Of a stretch of DNA of 64,000 nucleotides, positions 1 through 9,284 are shown one piece after another. The notes under the pieces are model-generated. The model saw only the letters and a list, made by a program, of their open reading frames with translations. It made no database searches and was not told the origin of the DNA. The position numbers and the translations under genes are program-made. Source of the DNA: Mesorhizobium sp. M1D.F.Ca.ET.043.01.1.1. GTDB taxonomy: Bacteria > Pseudomonadota > Alphaproteobacteria > Rhizobiales > Rhizobiaceae. How positions within the stretch are numbered: the first letter of the stretch is position 1; every line of letters starts with the position of its first letter. The stretch spans positions 1 to 64,000 of the forward strand of contig NZ_CP034444.1 in assembly GCF_003952385.1 (NCBI RefSeq), written 5' to 3'.

Positions 1-236
1 CTTCCAGGCCTCGAATTGCGAGGCGCTGATATAGACCGGCGTGTCGCCGATCTGGCCCAGCCTGACGTCATTGTCGCCCACGATGAAATCGCCGCGCGGA
101 TAGCACATCGGCGAGGATCCGTCGCAGCAGCCGCCGGACTGATGAACAGCACCGGGCCATGATCGGCGATGATCTCTGCAAGCAGCGCCTCGGCTTCCGG
201 CGTGGCAGATACTTTGCCCAAGGATGTCTCGTCCAT
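1..236 (-). pseudogene. DUF779 family protein, frameshifted and cut by the window edge
   Basis: The reading frame starts at an ATG at 236 preceded by GGAGGA and gives MDETSLGKVSATPEAEALLAE followed by IIADHGPVLF. The frame then breaks near 143-145. Restoring one base there gives HQSGGCCDGSSPMCYP, the Cys-rich signature I associate with DUF779 proteins, followed by a frame ending in ISASQFEAW at the window edge. DUF779 genes commonly sit directly downstream of an aldehyde dehydrogenase gene, as here; their function is unclear and a metal-binding role is only a guess. The missing base could be a real mutation or a sequencing error, since the next gene carries the same type of defect. Confidence 0.7.
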
Positions 237-283
237 CGGATCTTCCTCCAGGAGCGGGAGGGCGCGACAGGCGCGCCCTCCCC

Positions 284-1814
284 CTACGGCCCTAGGAGGA
301 TCAGAGAAGCCGAGCTTCTCGGGCTGTAGCTGACCAGCATGTTCTTGGTCTGCTGATAATGGTCGAGCATCATCTTGTGCGTCTCGCGGCCTATGCCGGA
401 CTGCTTGTAGCCGCCGAAGGCGGCATGCGCCGGATAGGCGTGATAGCAGTTGGTCCAGACGCGGCCCGCCTGGATGGCGCGGCCGAAGCGATAGCAGCGG
501 TTCGCGTCGCGGCTCCAGATGCCGGCGCCGAGGCCATAGAGCGTGTCGTTGGCGATCGACACGCCTCGTCATCGTCCTTGAAAGTCGTCACCGACACCAC
601 CGGGCCGAAGATCTCTTCCTGGAAGATGCGCATCTGTTGTGACCCTTGAAGACGGTCGGCTTGACGTAATAGCCGCCGGCGAGATCGCCCGGCAGATGGT
701 TCTGCTCGCCGCCCGTCAGCACCTCGGCCCCTTCCTGACGGCCGATGTCAAAGTAGGACAGGATCTTCGCCAGCTGTTCGCTGGACGCCTGAGCGCCGAT
801 CATGGTGGCCGGATCGAGCGGATCGCCCTGGACGATCGCCTCGACCCGCTTCAGCGCGCGCTCGATGAACTTGTCGTAGATCTTCTCATGCACCAGCGCG
901 CGGCTCGGGCAAGTGCAGACCTCGCCCTGGTTGAGCGCGAACATGACGAAGCCTTCGATCGCCTTGTCGAAGAAATCGTCGTCTTCCGCCGTCACGTCCT
1001 GGAAAAAGATGTTGGGCGACTTGCCGCCGAGTTCCAGCGTCACCGGAATGAGGTTCTGCGAGGCATATTGCATGATCAGCCGGCCGGTCGTCGTCTCGCC
1101 GGTGAAAGCGATCTTGGCGATGCGATTGGAGGACGCCAGCGGCTTGCCGGCCTCGAGCCCGAAACCGTTGACGATGTTGAGCACGCCCTCCGGCAGAAGA
1201 TCGCCGATAAGGTCGGCCCACAGCATGATCGTCGCGGGCGTCTGCTCGGCCGGCTTCAGCACGACGCAGTTTCCGGCGGCAAGCGCAGGCGCCAGCTTCC
1301 AGCAAGCCATCAGCAGCGGGAAGTTCCAAGGAATGATCTGGCCGACGACGCCGAGCGGCTCATGGAAATGATAGGCGACGGTGTCGTGGTCGATCTCGGA
1401 AATCGAGCCTTCCTGGCTGCGCAGCACGCCGGCGAAATAGCGGAAATGGTCGATAGCCAACGGAAGGTCCGCCGCCGTCGTTTCGCGGATCGGCTTGCCA
1501 TTGTCCCACGTCTCGGCAAGCGCCAGCAGATCGAGGTTCTCTTCCATGCGGTCGGCGATGCGGTTGAGGATCAGCGCGCGGGCCGCCGGGCTGGTCCTGC
1601 CCCAGGCGTCCTTGGCCTTGTGCGCGGCATCGAGCGCCGCCTCGACGTCCTTCGCATCCGAGCGGGCGATCTCGCCCAGCGGACGGCCCGTGACCGGCGA
1701 GATGTTCTCGAAATATTTGCCCGAGTGCGGCGCTGTCCACTTGCCGCCGATGAAGTTGTCGTAGCGCTTGGCGAAAGGAACCTTGGCCGTGCGCGAGAAT
1801 TCCACCTTGTTCAT
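284..1814 (-). pseudogene. NAD-dependent aldehyde dehydrogenase, frameshifted
   Basis: Oxidises an aldehyde to the acid with NAD(P)+. The first ~400 codons are intact: [16 protein letters not shown] in the cofactor region, LELGGKSPN with the general-base Glu, and the nucleophile Cys in [11 protein letters not shown]. The start is the ATG at 1814 behind GGGAGGAA. Near 635 one base is missing, after which [15 protein letters not shown] is in another frame. Near 562 a second base is missing, before [19 protein letters not shown]. Two more seem lost near 318 and 304, just before the stop. The repaired product would be about 505 residues, normal for the AcoD/ExaC type of acetaldehyde or short-chain aldehyde dehydrogenase. 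The substrate is inferred from the linked AcoR-like regulator. Confidence 0.85.
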
Positions 1815-1920
1815 CACTTCCTCCCGAAGAAGCGCGCCGCGGGATGCGGCGCGTCAGGAGGAAAGGGTTGCGGATGGGTCGCGGTTTGTCAGCCGGGGGT
1901 CCATCGATCATGGGCGCGGA

Positions 1921-1940
1921 CTGTCGCAGATCTGCGACAG
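1921..1940. promoter_or_regulatory. Perfect 20-bp palindrome, likely operator of the Fis-type regulator
   Basis: CTGTCGCAGATCTGCGACAG reads identically on both strands. It lies 14 bases downstream of the regulator stop codon and about 107 bases upstream of the aldehyde dehydrogenase start, so it is in the promoter region of the dehydrogenase. Fis-type HTH regulators bind dyad sites of this kind. I see no convincing -24/-12 sigma-54 element beside it. The assignment to the neighbouring regulator is inference. Confidence 0.6.
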
Positions 1941-1954
1941 GTCAGATCGTGAAA

Positions 1955-3004
1955 TCAGTGCGGACGGCGAATTTCGAGGCGGGCGAGCTTGCGATGCAGC
2001 GTCGCGCGCGAAATGCCGAGGTTTTGGGCCGCCGCCGAGACATTGCCGCCGGCGCGCGCCAGCGCCCGCTGCAGCGCGCCGCGCTCGGCATCGTCGAGAA
2101 CTTGCGCGCCCTTTGCGGGATCGCCGAGGACGTCGGCAGCCAGCAAGCCCTTGGCCAACGTTTCGCGGGTTATGCCCAGAGCGAGGCGCGCGGAGCGCGT
2201 CGCGCCGATCACCAGATCGTCCGCGTCGACCGCGATGAGCGCGCCGGCGCTGCGCTCAGTGACCGGAGCGAGCAGGATGCGGGCGCCGGAAAATACCATG
2301 CGGAAATTCTCGGCCTCGATGCGGCGCGCGGCATCGCCCACGGCAACGGCGATGAGCTGGACGAAGCCTTCGGTCAGGTCCGAACGGCATGACGACACGT
2401 CGAGCGCGGCGGCCAGATTGCCTTCGTGGTCGTAGACCGGCGCCGTTGTGCAACTAAGCAGCGTGTTGCGGGTAAAAAAGTGCTGGTCGCGGTGGATGGT
2501 CAGCGCCCGCTGGTCGGCAATGCAGGTGCCGATGCCGTTCGTGCCTTCGCTGTCCTCGCTCCAGACCGTACCGGTCCACAGGCCCCAGTCGTCGAACGTC
2601 TCGTCGTCGGCGACTGCACCCCTGCGCTCCACCGGAATGCCGTTGCGATCGGCAAGCATCACGCAGCAACCCACGCCGCCGACCGCAAGATAGAGGCGGT
2701 TGAGGCTCGCCTCGGCGGCGCGGACCAACTGCTCCATGCGCTGCCGCGCCTCTCTCAGCTCGCCTTCGGTCAGCCGCCTGGGCGCCTTGCGCTCGGCGGG
2801 ATCGAGATGATGCAGTTGCAGGGACCGCCGCCACGAGGCGACCAGCGCCGAATGGGCCGCGTCGCTTTTCGCGATCGAGGCCTGAACCAGATCCGCATGC
2901 ACGGCGGCTTGCCGTCCGATCAACCTAGTCCTCCCGGTGAGCGGAACCTCCTCGCGCTCCGTCGCCATGCTCGCTAGAACATGTCCGACACCCAGAGCGG
3001 TCAC
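1955..3004 (-). CDS. GAF-domain transcriptional regulator with Fis-type HTH (AcoR-like, no AAA+ domain)
   Basis: The protein has 349 residues from the GTG at 3004, or about 337 from the downstream ATG at 2968; no ribosome site clearly decides. A GAF-like sensor domain covers about residues 70-220 (LYLAVGGVGCCVMLAD, EGTNGIGTCIADQRA, TTAPVYDHEGNLAAALD). The C-terminus is a Fis-type HTH_8 (LARAGGNVSAAAQNLGISRATLHRKL). AcoR and its relatives carry a sigma-54 activating AAA+ ATPase between these parts. Here only about 85 residues separate them, with no Walker A or GAFTGA motif, so it cannot activate sigma-54 in the usual way. It probably controls the aldehyde dehydrogenase downstream through the palindrome at 1921-1940. 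Confidence 0.85.
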   Translation of the reverse strand: MTALGVGHVLASMATEREEVPLTGRTRLIGRQAAVHADLVQASIAKSDAAHSALVASWRRSLQLHHLDPAERKAPRRLTEGELREARQRMEQLVRAAEASLNRLYLAVGGVGCCVMLADRNGIPVERRGAVADDETFDDWGLWTGTVWSEDSEGTNGIGTCIADQRALTIHRDQHFFTRNTLLSCTTAPVYDHEGNLAAALDVSSCRSDLTEGFVQLIAVAVGDAARRIEAENFRMVFSGARILLAPVTERSAGALIAVDADDLVIGATRSARLALGITRETLAKGLLAADVLGDPAKGAQVLDDAERGALQRALARAGGNVSAAAQNLGISRATLHRKLARLEIRRPH

Positions 3005-3170
3005 CTTCCATAAAATCGCTGACCGCGCAGGTATTTGATTTTGCGCAAATCCGGACGAAAAGCCGCTCCGAATTTTTCGCAGAAACGCTACGCGTTCTAA
3101 AGGACGCCGCTTGTCTGTGCCATTGGACGTTGGTTTTAGACGGGCAGCGCGAGCCGGAACTTCGGCAGGA

Positions 3171-4001
3171 TCAGTTGGCGGCGGCCTTCTTGGCCTTGGA
3201 CGAGCCGATCATCTTCCAGTTCTTGTAGAACATGGAATTGATGCGCTCGACGCTCACCGAGACGATGGCGAGAAGGCCGGCGATGAGGCCGGGGAATGGC
3301 GATGGACGGATGATGTCCATGAACACGCAATAGCGGCGTCCGTCATACTCGTTGACCGAACGGTGCAGCAGCGTGTCGTCGAAAATGTAGAGCGGATTGT
3401 CGTGCCAGTAATTCCTGGCGTTGTTGCACTCGACGAAAATCTCGGCCTTCACCGGCAACAGGTTGTAGAGGATGCGCAGGCTGAGCCGCAGCGGCCCGAA
3501 ATGCCAGGACGTCGATTCCTTGCCCCTGAAGACCGAGACCGCGATGGTTTTGATGTATTTGAAGTCCTTGTTGAATTCCGCGACGTTGTCGATCTTGTGC
3601 TTGCCGTACCACTGATAGACGTACATGCCGCGCCGGCCGGTGCCGAAATTGGCGTCGATATCGGCGATGATCTCCTCCTTGCGAGCCTTGAAGACGTCAA
3701 GGACCTCGTTGACCTCGCGCTGATAGTCGGCGGGAAACTGCTCCAGCTTCCACACGCCCGGGTTCCGGTAGCAAAGCAGATCGACCAAAAGATTGAAGGG
3801 CGACAACAGCCAGGTGAAGATGCCGTTGCCGAGGAAATAGCCGCGGAACAAGGACAGATCCTTGTTCGTGTTGCGCAGCACGTCGATCAGACCGCAGACG
3901 ATCCAGATCGTCGTCAGAATCGGGATGAAATAGAAGCCGAGCGCGAGAAGCGGGACTGCGATCGCAGTCTGACGAAGGGTCTTACGGGTTTGCTTTGTCA
4001 T
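3171..4001 (-). CDS. Aspartyl/asparaginyl beta-hydroxylase family protein (LpxO-like)
   Basis: A 276-residue protein with an N-terminal hydrophobic stretch (about residues 12-42) and a C-terminal jelly-roll dioxygenase domain. Visible family residues are YWHDN (198-202), IFDDTLLH (206-213) with the presumed iron-binding His213, and the closing FMDIIRPS motif with the 2-oxoglutarate-binding Arg. The nearest characterised relatives I can name are LpxO, which hydroxylates a lipid A acyl chain, and AspH. The membrane anchor favours an envelope lipid or protein substrate, but the substrate is not determined. The gene is alone, with rarA upstream on the same strand and a gap of about 154 bases. Confidence 0.75.
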   Translation of the reverse strand: MTKQTRKTLRQTAIAVPLLALGFYFIPILTTIWIVCGLIDVLRNTNKDLSLFRGYFLGNGIFTWLLSPFNLLVDLLCYRNPGVWKLEQFPADYQREVNEVLDVFKARKEEIIADIDANFGTGRRGMYVYQWYGKHKIDNVAEFNKDFKYIKTIAVSVFRGKESTSWHFGPLRLSLRILYNLLPVKAEIFVECNNARNYWHDNPLYIFDDTLLHRSVNEYDGRRYCVFMDIIRPSPFPGLIAGLLAIVSVSVERINSMFYKNWKMIGSSKAKKAAAN

Positions 4002-4155
4002 AGTCTTTCGCGCGGGAGCGCGATCCTGTTCGCATGAGCCAAATCACGGCGACCCCCGTCAGCCGTGCGCCTTCATAGGATTTTTCCTACTGCTGCACAA
4101 TCTGGGTCACAGTAGGTATGCTCACGAGTGCACAAGCATTGAGCGTGCCGCGCCG

Positions 4156-5463
4156 TCATTCGCGCTCTTTGCGCAGCTTCGCCCAGTATTCCAGCCGCTT
4201 GCGGATATCGCGCTCGAAGCCGCGCTCCGGCGGATCGTAAAAGGTGTGGCGGCCCATCTTTTCGGGGAAATAGTCCTGGCCGGAAAAGGCGTCCGGCTCG
4301 TCATGGTCGTAGCGGTAGCCGGCTCCGTAGTCCTCCTCTTTCATCAGCTTGGTCGGCGCATTGAGGATGTGCTTGGGCGGCAGCAGCGAGCCATACTCCT
4401 TGGCGGCTGAAGTCGCTGCCTTGAAGGCCGTGTAGACGGCGTTCGACTTGGGCGCGGTGGCGAGATAGACGGCGGCCTCGGCGAAGGCGAGCTCGCCCTC
4501 GGGCGAGCCCAGATAGTCATAGGCGTCCTTGGCCGCATTGGCGATGACCAGCGCCTGCGGATCGGCAAGACCGATGTCTTCCATCGCCATGCGCACCAGC
4601 CGGCGGCCGAGATAGAGCGGATCCTCGCCGGCGTCGAACATCCGCGCGAGATAGTAGAGCGCGGCGTCCGGGTCCGAGCCGCGCACCGATTTGTGCAGCG
4701 CCGAAATCAGATTGTAATGGCCGTCCTGGCCCTTGTCGTAGATCGGCGCGCGGCGCTGGATGACGCGCTGCAGGCCCTCCGGCCCGAACACCTCGCCCGG
4801 CTTGGCGGCGCGCCAGACTTCCTCGGCCAGCGTCAGCGAAGCGCGGCCGTCGCCATCGCTCATGCGGATCAGCATGCCACGCGCCTCGTCGTCGAGCGGC
4901 AGCGCCCTGCCCTCGGTTTCTTCCGCGCGCGCCAGAAGCTTGGCGATGCTCTCCTCGCCAAGCGAGCGGAACACCAGCACGCGCGCACGGGACAAGAGCG
5001 CGGCGTTCAGCTCGAAGGACGGGTTCTCGGTGGTGGCGCCGACCAGCACAACCGTTCCATCTTCCATCACCGGCAGAAAACCATCCTGCTGGGCGCGGTT
5101 GAAGCGATGGATCTCGTCGACGAAGAGCAGCGTCTGGCGGCCGTTGGAGCGCCTGAGCTTCGCCGTCTCGAACACCTTCTTCAGGTCGGCGACGCCGGAA
5201 AACACCGCCGATATCTGTTCGAAGGCAAGATGGGTCTCGCCGGCGAGCAGCCGCGCCACCGTCGTCTTGCCGGTGCCGGGCGGGCCCCAGAAGATCATCG
5301 AGCCGAGCGTGCCGGAATCGATCAGCCGTGTCAGCGCGCCGTCAGGCCCGGTCAGGTGCTCCTGGCCCACGACCTCGCCAAGGTTCTTCGGGCGCAAGCG
5401 ATCGGCCAGCGGCCGGCCGGGCGGCGCTTTCTCCGGTTCATCAGAACTGAACAGATCGGCCAT
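4156..5463 (-). CDS. rarA: Replication-associated recombination protein A, AAA+ ATPase
   Basis: RarA (MgsA) is an AAA+ ATPase of the clamp-loader/RuvB group that acts at stalled replication forks. The 435 residues match the usual length. Walker A is GPPGTGKTT at about residues 60-68, Walker B and the following motif are FVDEIHRFNRAQQD, and sensor 1 is VGATTENPSFE. The C-terminal tetramerisation region contains KSVRGSDPDAALYYLARM and GRRLVRMAMEDIGLADP, typical of RarA. It lies 47 bases downstream of the degQ-like gene on the same strand, so co-transcription is possible. The ribosome site is weak. Confidence 0.95.
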   Translation of the reverse strand: MADLFSSDEPEKAPPGRPLADRLRPKNLGEVVGQEHLTGPDGALTRLIDSGTLGSMIFWGPPGTGKTTVARLLAGETHLAFEQISAVFSGVADLKKVFETAKLRRSNGRQTLLFVDEIHRFNRAQQDGFLPVMEDGTVVLVGATTENPSFELNAALLSRARVLVFRSLGEESIAKLLARAEETEGRALPLDDEARGMLIRMSDGDGRASLTLAEEVWRAAKPGEVFGPEGLQRVIQRRAPIYDKGQDGHYNLISALHKSVRGSDPDAALYYLARMFDAGEDPLYLGRRLVRMAMEDIGLADPQALVIANAAKDAYDYLGSPEGELAFAEAAVYLATAPKSNAVYTAFKAATSAAKEYGSLLPPKHILNAPTKLMKEEDYGAGYRYDHDEPDAFSGQDYFPEKMGRHTFYDPPERGFERDIRKRLEYWAKLRKERE

Positions 5464-5510
5464 GCTTGTCTTTTGGTTGGAGCGCGATCTTCAGAGATGG
5501 GAAGATCGCC

Positions 5511-7004
5511 TCAATAACGCAACACCTGGCGCAGTGTCTGCCCGCCGCGCTCCACGGTAAAGCGCCACCAGCGCGTATCCTGCTGGGCAATCTGTGCCAG
5601 CGTCGCCGGCGTGTCGATGCTGGTGCCGTTCACCTCGCGCACGATATCGCCCGGCTGGAAGCCGAAATCGGCGGCGGGCGAATCGCGGTTGATGTCGACC
5701 ACGGTGACGCCCTTCAAATCGGTGCGCAGGCCAAGCCGCTGTGCAAGGCGCGGCGACAGTTCCGCCACCTTGGCGCCGGCGAATGGGCTGCGGCCATGCA
5801 GCGTCACCTCGGTCGGCTTGGCGCCTTCCGGCGCGCGCTCCAGCGCAATCTCCAGCGTCGCCTGCTGGCCCTTGCTCAGCACGGCGAAGGTCGCCTTGGA
5901 GCCGATCGACAACGTCGCCATGCGGTAGTCCAGCGCCTCGATGCTTTCGACCGGCGTGTTGTTGAGCGACAGCACGACATCGCCGGGCTTGAGGCCGGCC
6001 TTGCCGGCCGGTCCCGCCGCGTCGACCGACGAGACCAGCGCGCCGGTCGGCTTTTCCATGCCGAGCGATTCCGCGATCTGCGGCGTCACCGCTTCGAACT
6101 CGGCGCCGATATAGGGCCGCTCGAAGAAGTCGAGCCCGGCCTTGGCGGCGTCGGCGAAGGCGCGAACCATGTTCGCGGGAATGGCGAAGCCGATGCCGAT
6201 CGAGCCGCCGCTGCGGCTGTAGATCGCCGTGTTAATGCCGACCAGCTGGCCGCCCATGTTGATCAGCGCGCCGCCGGAATTGCCGGGATTGATGGCGGCG
6301 TCGGTTTGGATGAAGTAGCCCGAATCCGATACGCCGATATGGCTGCGGGCAAGTGCCGAAACAATGCCGCTGGTGGTGGTTTGGCCGACGCCGAACGGAT
6401 TGCCGATGGCGAGCACCAGGTCGCCGACCTCGAGCGCGTCGGAATCGCCGATGGCGATCACCGGGAACGGCTTGTCGGCCGCGATCTTGAGCACGGCGAG
6501 ATCGAGAGTCTCGTCCTTGAGCATGACCTTCGAAGTGAACTCGCGCCCGTCGGCGGTCGCGACCTTCACCTCGTCGGCATCCTTGATCACATGGTAGTTG
6601 GTAACGATGACGCCGCTCGGATCGACCAGAACGCCCGAGCCCAGCGAGGACTGCGCGCGCGGCCGCGCGCGGCCGAAGAACTCCTCGAAGAAGGGATCGC
6701 CCTCGAAGGGAGAGGTCACCTTCGCCGTCTGCGAGGCATAGACATTGACCACGGCGGGCGCCGTCTGCTTGACCAGCGGCGCGAAGGAAAGCTGCACCTC
6801 CTCGCGGCCGAAGGGCACCCGCTTGTCCGGACCGGAGGTGGCGTTCTCGCCTTCGACGCCATGCAGGAGATCGGTCAGCACATCGGAGAGGCCGGGGTCG
6901 GCCGGCTTGGCGGCGTCCTCAGCCAATGCCTGTCTGACGCCAGGTGCCGCGGCAAAGGCGGCGAGCGTGCAAACTGCAATGAGAAACAGCCGTTTGAGGT
7001 GCAT
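5511..7004 (-). CDS. Periplasmic serine endoprotease, DegP/DegQ (Do/HtrA) family
   Basis: An HtrA-type protease and chaperone of the periplasm with 497 residues. An N-terminal signal peptide (MHLKRLFLIAVCTLAAF, ending near QALA) is followed by a trypsin-like domain with His138 (TNYHVIKDADE), Asp168 (TLDLAVLKI) and Ser243 (NPGNSGGAL). Two PDZ domains follow, at about residues 290-385 and 400-490. The start codon follows CTGGAGGATTCGG. It lies 136 bases downstream of the ribosomal operon terminator, so it probably has its own promoter. DegP and DegQ cannot be separated by eye, so no symbol is given. Confidence 0.93.
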   Translation of the reverse strand: MHLKRLFLIAVCTLAAFAAAPGVRQALAEDAAKPADPGLSDVLTDLLHGVEGENATSGPDKRVPFGREEVQLSFAPLVKQTAPAVVNVYASQTAKVTSPFEGDPFFEEFFGRARPRAQSSLGSGVLVDPSGVIVTNYHVIKDADEVKVATADGREFTSKVMLKDETLDLAVLKIAADKPFPVIAIGDSDALEVGDLVLAIGNPFGVGQTTTSGIVSALARSHIGVSDSGYFIQTDAAINPGNSGGALINMGGQLVGINTAIYSRSGGSIGIGFAIPANMVRAFADAAKAGLDFFERPYIGAEFEAVTPQIAESLGMEKPTGALVSSVDAAGPAGKAGLKPGDVVLSLNNTPVESIEALDYRMATLSIGSKATFAVLSKGQQATLEIALERAPEGAKPTEVTLHGRSPFAGAKVAELSPRLAQRLGLRTDLKGVTVVDINRDSPAADFGFQPGDIVREVNGTSIDTPATLAQIAQQDTRWWRFTVERGGQTLRQVLRY

Positions 7005-7145
7005 TCCGAATCCTCCAGATCAGGCGCCATTGTCCCGACGATTGTGCAGAATGAAAGGCTAATGCACGGAAATGCGACGATTGTCGCGCAAAACCATGAG
7101 CTTGGCGGCAAAAAGGTCTTGCCCAAGCACCACCTCTCCAAATGC

Positions 7146-7170
7146 AAAAAGGGGCCCGAAGGCCCCTTGA
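7146..7170 (-). terminator. Rho-independent terminator of the ribosomal superoperon
   Basis: On the minus strand an AAGGGGCC stem, a TTCG tetraloop and GGCCCC are followed by a run of five Ts. It lies just downstream of rplQ, the last gene of the alpha operon, with the degQ-like gene beyond it. The GC-rich stem, tetraloop and T tract are a textbook intrinsic terminator. Confidence 0.9.
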
Positions 7171-7193
7171 AGTCATTGATGAAAACGCAGGCC

Positions 7194-7625
7194 TCAGGCA
7201 GCCGCGGCTTCCTCGTTGGCGCCCTCCGCCTCGAGGCGGGCGCGGTCGCCGGCGCCTTTGGCCGAGGTGTCGCGGTCGACGAATTCGATGACCGCCATGG
7301 CGGCATTGTCGCCCTTGCGGAAGCCCGCCTTCATGATGCGCAGGTAGCCGCCGTTACGGGTGGCGTAGCGCGGGGCGAGGGTCTCGAACAGGCGCTTGAC
7401 GACGCCTTCATTGCCGATCTGGGCGATGACCTGGCGGCGGGCGTGCAGGTCGCCGCGCTTGCCGAGCGTCACCAGCTTCTCGACGATCGGACGCAGGTCC
7501 TTCGCCTTCGGCAGGGTGGTGACGATCTGCTCGTGCTCGATCAGAGACACCGCGAGGTTGGCGAACATCGACTTGCGGTGGCTTACGCTGCGGGCGAAGC
7601 GACGGCCTTTGAAACCGTGGCGCAT
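7194..7625 (-). CDS. rplQ: 50S ribosomal protein L17
   Basis: L17 of 143 residues, starting [20 protein letters not shown], a slightly diverged form of the usual MRH...GR.LGR...HR.A.. start. A 25-residue tail rich in Ala and Glu (GANEEAAAA at the end) follows the core domain, as in other alphaproteobacteria. It is the last gene of the alpha operon, 104 bases after rpoA and directly ahead of the terminator. Confidence 0.97.
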   Translation of the reverse strand: MRHGFKGRRFARSVSHRKSMFANLAVSLIEHEQIVTTLPKAKDLRPIVEKLVTLGKRGDLHARRQVIAQIGNEGVVKRLFETLAPRYATRNGGYLRIMKAGFRKGDNAAMAVIEFVDRDTSAKGAGDRARLEAEGANEEAAAA

Positions 7626-7729
7626 GGCTCTTTTCCTTCTTCAGTTGTTCAAGAGGCCACGGCCTCTGATGGTTTTCCGCATGACCGTCGGATCGAGCGG
7701 CTCGCGCCGCCGATCCTTGGAATTCATGC

Positions 7730-8740
7730 TCAATATTGGTCTTCGTAACGTTTTGCGAGGTCTTCGATGTTTTCCGGCGGCCAGTCCGGCACTTCCATGC
7801 CGAGGTGGAGGCCCATCGCCGCCAGCACTTCCTTGATCTCGTTCAGCGACTTGCGGCCGAAGTTCGGGGTGCGCAGCATCTCGGCTTCGGTCTTCTGGAT
7901 CAGGTCGCCGATATAGACGATGTTGTCGTTCTTCAGGCAGTTGGCCGAACGCACCGAGAGCTCCAGCTCGTCGACCTTCTTGAGCAGCGCCGGGTTGAAG
8001 GCGAGTTCGGTGACGGCCTCGGTGGCGACTTCCTTCTGCGGCTCATCGAAGTTGACGAACAGGCCGAGCTGGTCCTGCAGGATGCGGGCGGCGAAAGCCA
8101 CCGCGTCCTCGCCCGAGATCGAACCGTCGGTCTCGATGGTCATGGTCAGCTTGTCGTAGTCGAGAACCTGGCCCTCGCGGGTGTTCTCGACCTTGTAGGA
8201 GACCTTCTTGACCGGCGAGTAGAGGCTGTCGACCGGGATCAGGCCGATCGGCGCGTCCTCGGCGCGGTTGCGCTCGGCCGGCACGTAACCCTTGCCGGTG
8301 TCGACGGTGAACTCCATGCGGATCTCCGCACCCTCGTCCAGCGTGCAGATGACGTGGTCGGGGTTGAGGATCTCGACGTCGCCGACGGTCTGGATGTCGC
8401 CGGCGAGCACGGCGCCCGGGCCCTGCTTGCGCACGACCATGCGCTTAGGACCATCGCCTTCCATGCGGATGGCGATTTCCTTGATGTTCAAGACGATGTC
8501 GGTCACGTCCTCGCGCACGCCGGCGATGGACGAGAATTCATGCAGCACGCCGTCGATCTGCACGGCGGTGACGGCCGCGCCGCGCAGCGAAGACAGAAGC
8601 ACGCGCCGCAGCGCGTTGCCGAGCGTGAGGCCGAAGCCGCGCTCGAGCGGCTCGGCCACCAGCGTGGTCAGCGTCTTCTTCTTCGACGAGAACTCGATCT
8701 TGTTCGGCTTGATCAGTTCCTGCCAGTTTTTCTGGATCAT
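7730..8740 (-). CDS. rpoA: DNA-directed RNA polymerase subunit alpha
   Basis: The 336-residue alpha subunit. The N-terminal assembly domain ([20 protein letters not shown]) dimerises and nucleates the core enzyme. The C-terminal domain ([24 protein letters not shown]) binds UP elements and activators. The start is the [12 protein letters not shown] methionine at 8740, preceded by AAGGAAGGAAG; an upstream in-frame ATG would add ten poorly conserved residues. It lies between rpsK and rplQ as in other alpha operons. Confidence 0.98.
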   Translation of the reverse strand: MIQKNWQELIKPNKIEFSSKKKTLTTLVAEPLERGFGLTLGNALRRVLLSSLRGAAVTAVQIDGVLHEFSSIAGVREDVTDIVLNIKEIAIRMEGDGPKRMVVRKQGPGAVLAGDIQTVGDVEILNPDHVICTLDEGAEIRMEFTVDTGKGYVPAERNRAEDAPIGLIPVDSLYSPVKKVSYKVENTREGQVLDYDKLTMTIETDGSISGEDAVAFAARILQDQLGLFVNFDEPQKEVATEAVTELAFNPALLKKVDELELSVRSANCLKNDNIVYIGDLIQKTEAEMLRTPNFGRKSLNEIKEVLAAMGLHLGMEVPDWPPENIEDLAKRYEDQY

Positions 8741-8838
8741 GGTGTCTTCCTTCCTTTGACCCGCCACCATCCAATCGTGGCGGGCAGCCTGGAATTGCCG
8801 CGCAGCAGCGCCTCGGCGCTCACGCGGCGTTCAAAATT

Positions 8839-9228
8839 TTAGACGCGGCGCTTCTTGCGCGGGCGGCAGCCATTGTGCGGGATCGGCGTCACATCGCGAA
8901 TCGAAGTGATGGTGAAGCCGGCGGCCTGCAGGGCGCGCAACGCCGATTCGCGGCCGGAGCCGGGTCCGCAGACCTCGACCTCGAGCATGCGCATGCCGTG
9001 TTCCTGCGCCTTCTTGGCAACGTCCTCGGCAGCCATCTGGGCGGCGAACGGGGTCGACTTGCGCGAACCCTTGAAGCCCTGGGCTCCAGCCGACGACCAG
9101 GCGATCGAATTGCCCTGCGCGTCGGTGATGGTGATCATCGTGTTGTTGAAGGTCGAATTGACGTGGGCAACGCCCGACGAGATATTCTTGCGTTCGCGAC
9201 GGCGAACACGAGCGGCTTCCTTGGCCAT
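8839..9228 (-). CDS. rpsK: 30S ribosomal protein S11
   Basis: S11 of 129 residues, platform of the 30S subunit. Conserved stretches are [31 protein letters not shown] and the C-terminal [18 protein letters not shown]. It lies 99 bases upstream of rpoA. The 126-base gap from rpsM holds the heptad-phased palindrome at 9285-9352. Confidence 0.98.
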   Translation of the reverse strand: MAKEAARVRRRERKNISSGVAHVNSTFNNTMITITDAQGNSIAWSSAGAQGFKGSRKSTPFAAQMAAEDVAKKAQEHGMRMLEVEVCGPGSGRESALRALQAAGFTITSIRDVTPIPHNGCRPRKKRRV

Positions 9229-9284
9229 GGTAGTCCTTTCAGTTGATCTCTACACCGCCGTAGTGCCAGCGGCTCCACCTTTGA

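Noticed and set aside
4002..4155. TAGGATTTTTCCTA dyad and a TTGTGC/CTATGA pair upstream of the LpxO-like gene
   Set aside because: Plausible as a promoter but short and AT-biased by chance; not enough to call.
5985..6020. GC-rich palindrome around GGCCGGCCTTGCCGGCCGG
   Set aside because: It lies inside the PDZ-coding part of the protease gene and is explained by Gly/Ala codons; no regulatory role is indicated.
5466..7748. A 760-codon plus-strand frame opposite the DegQ-like gene and rplQ
   Set aside because: It runs across two genuine minus-strand genes and the operon terminator, which a real gene would not do.
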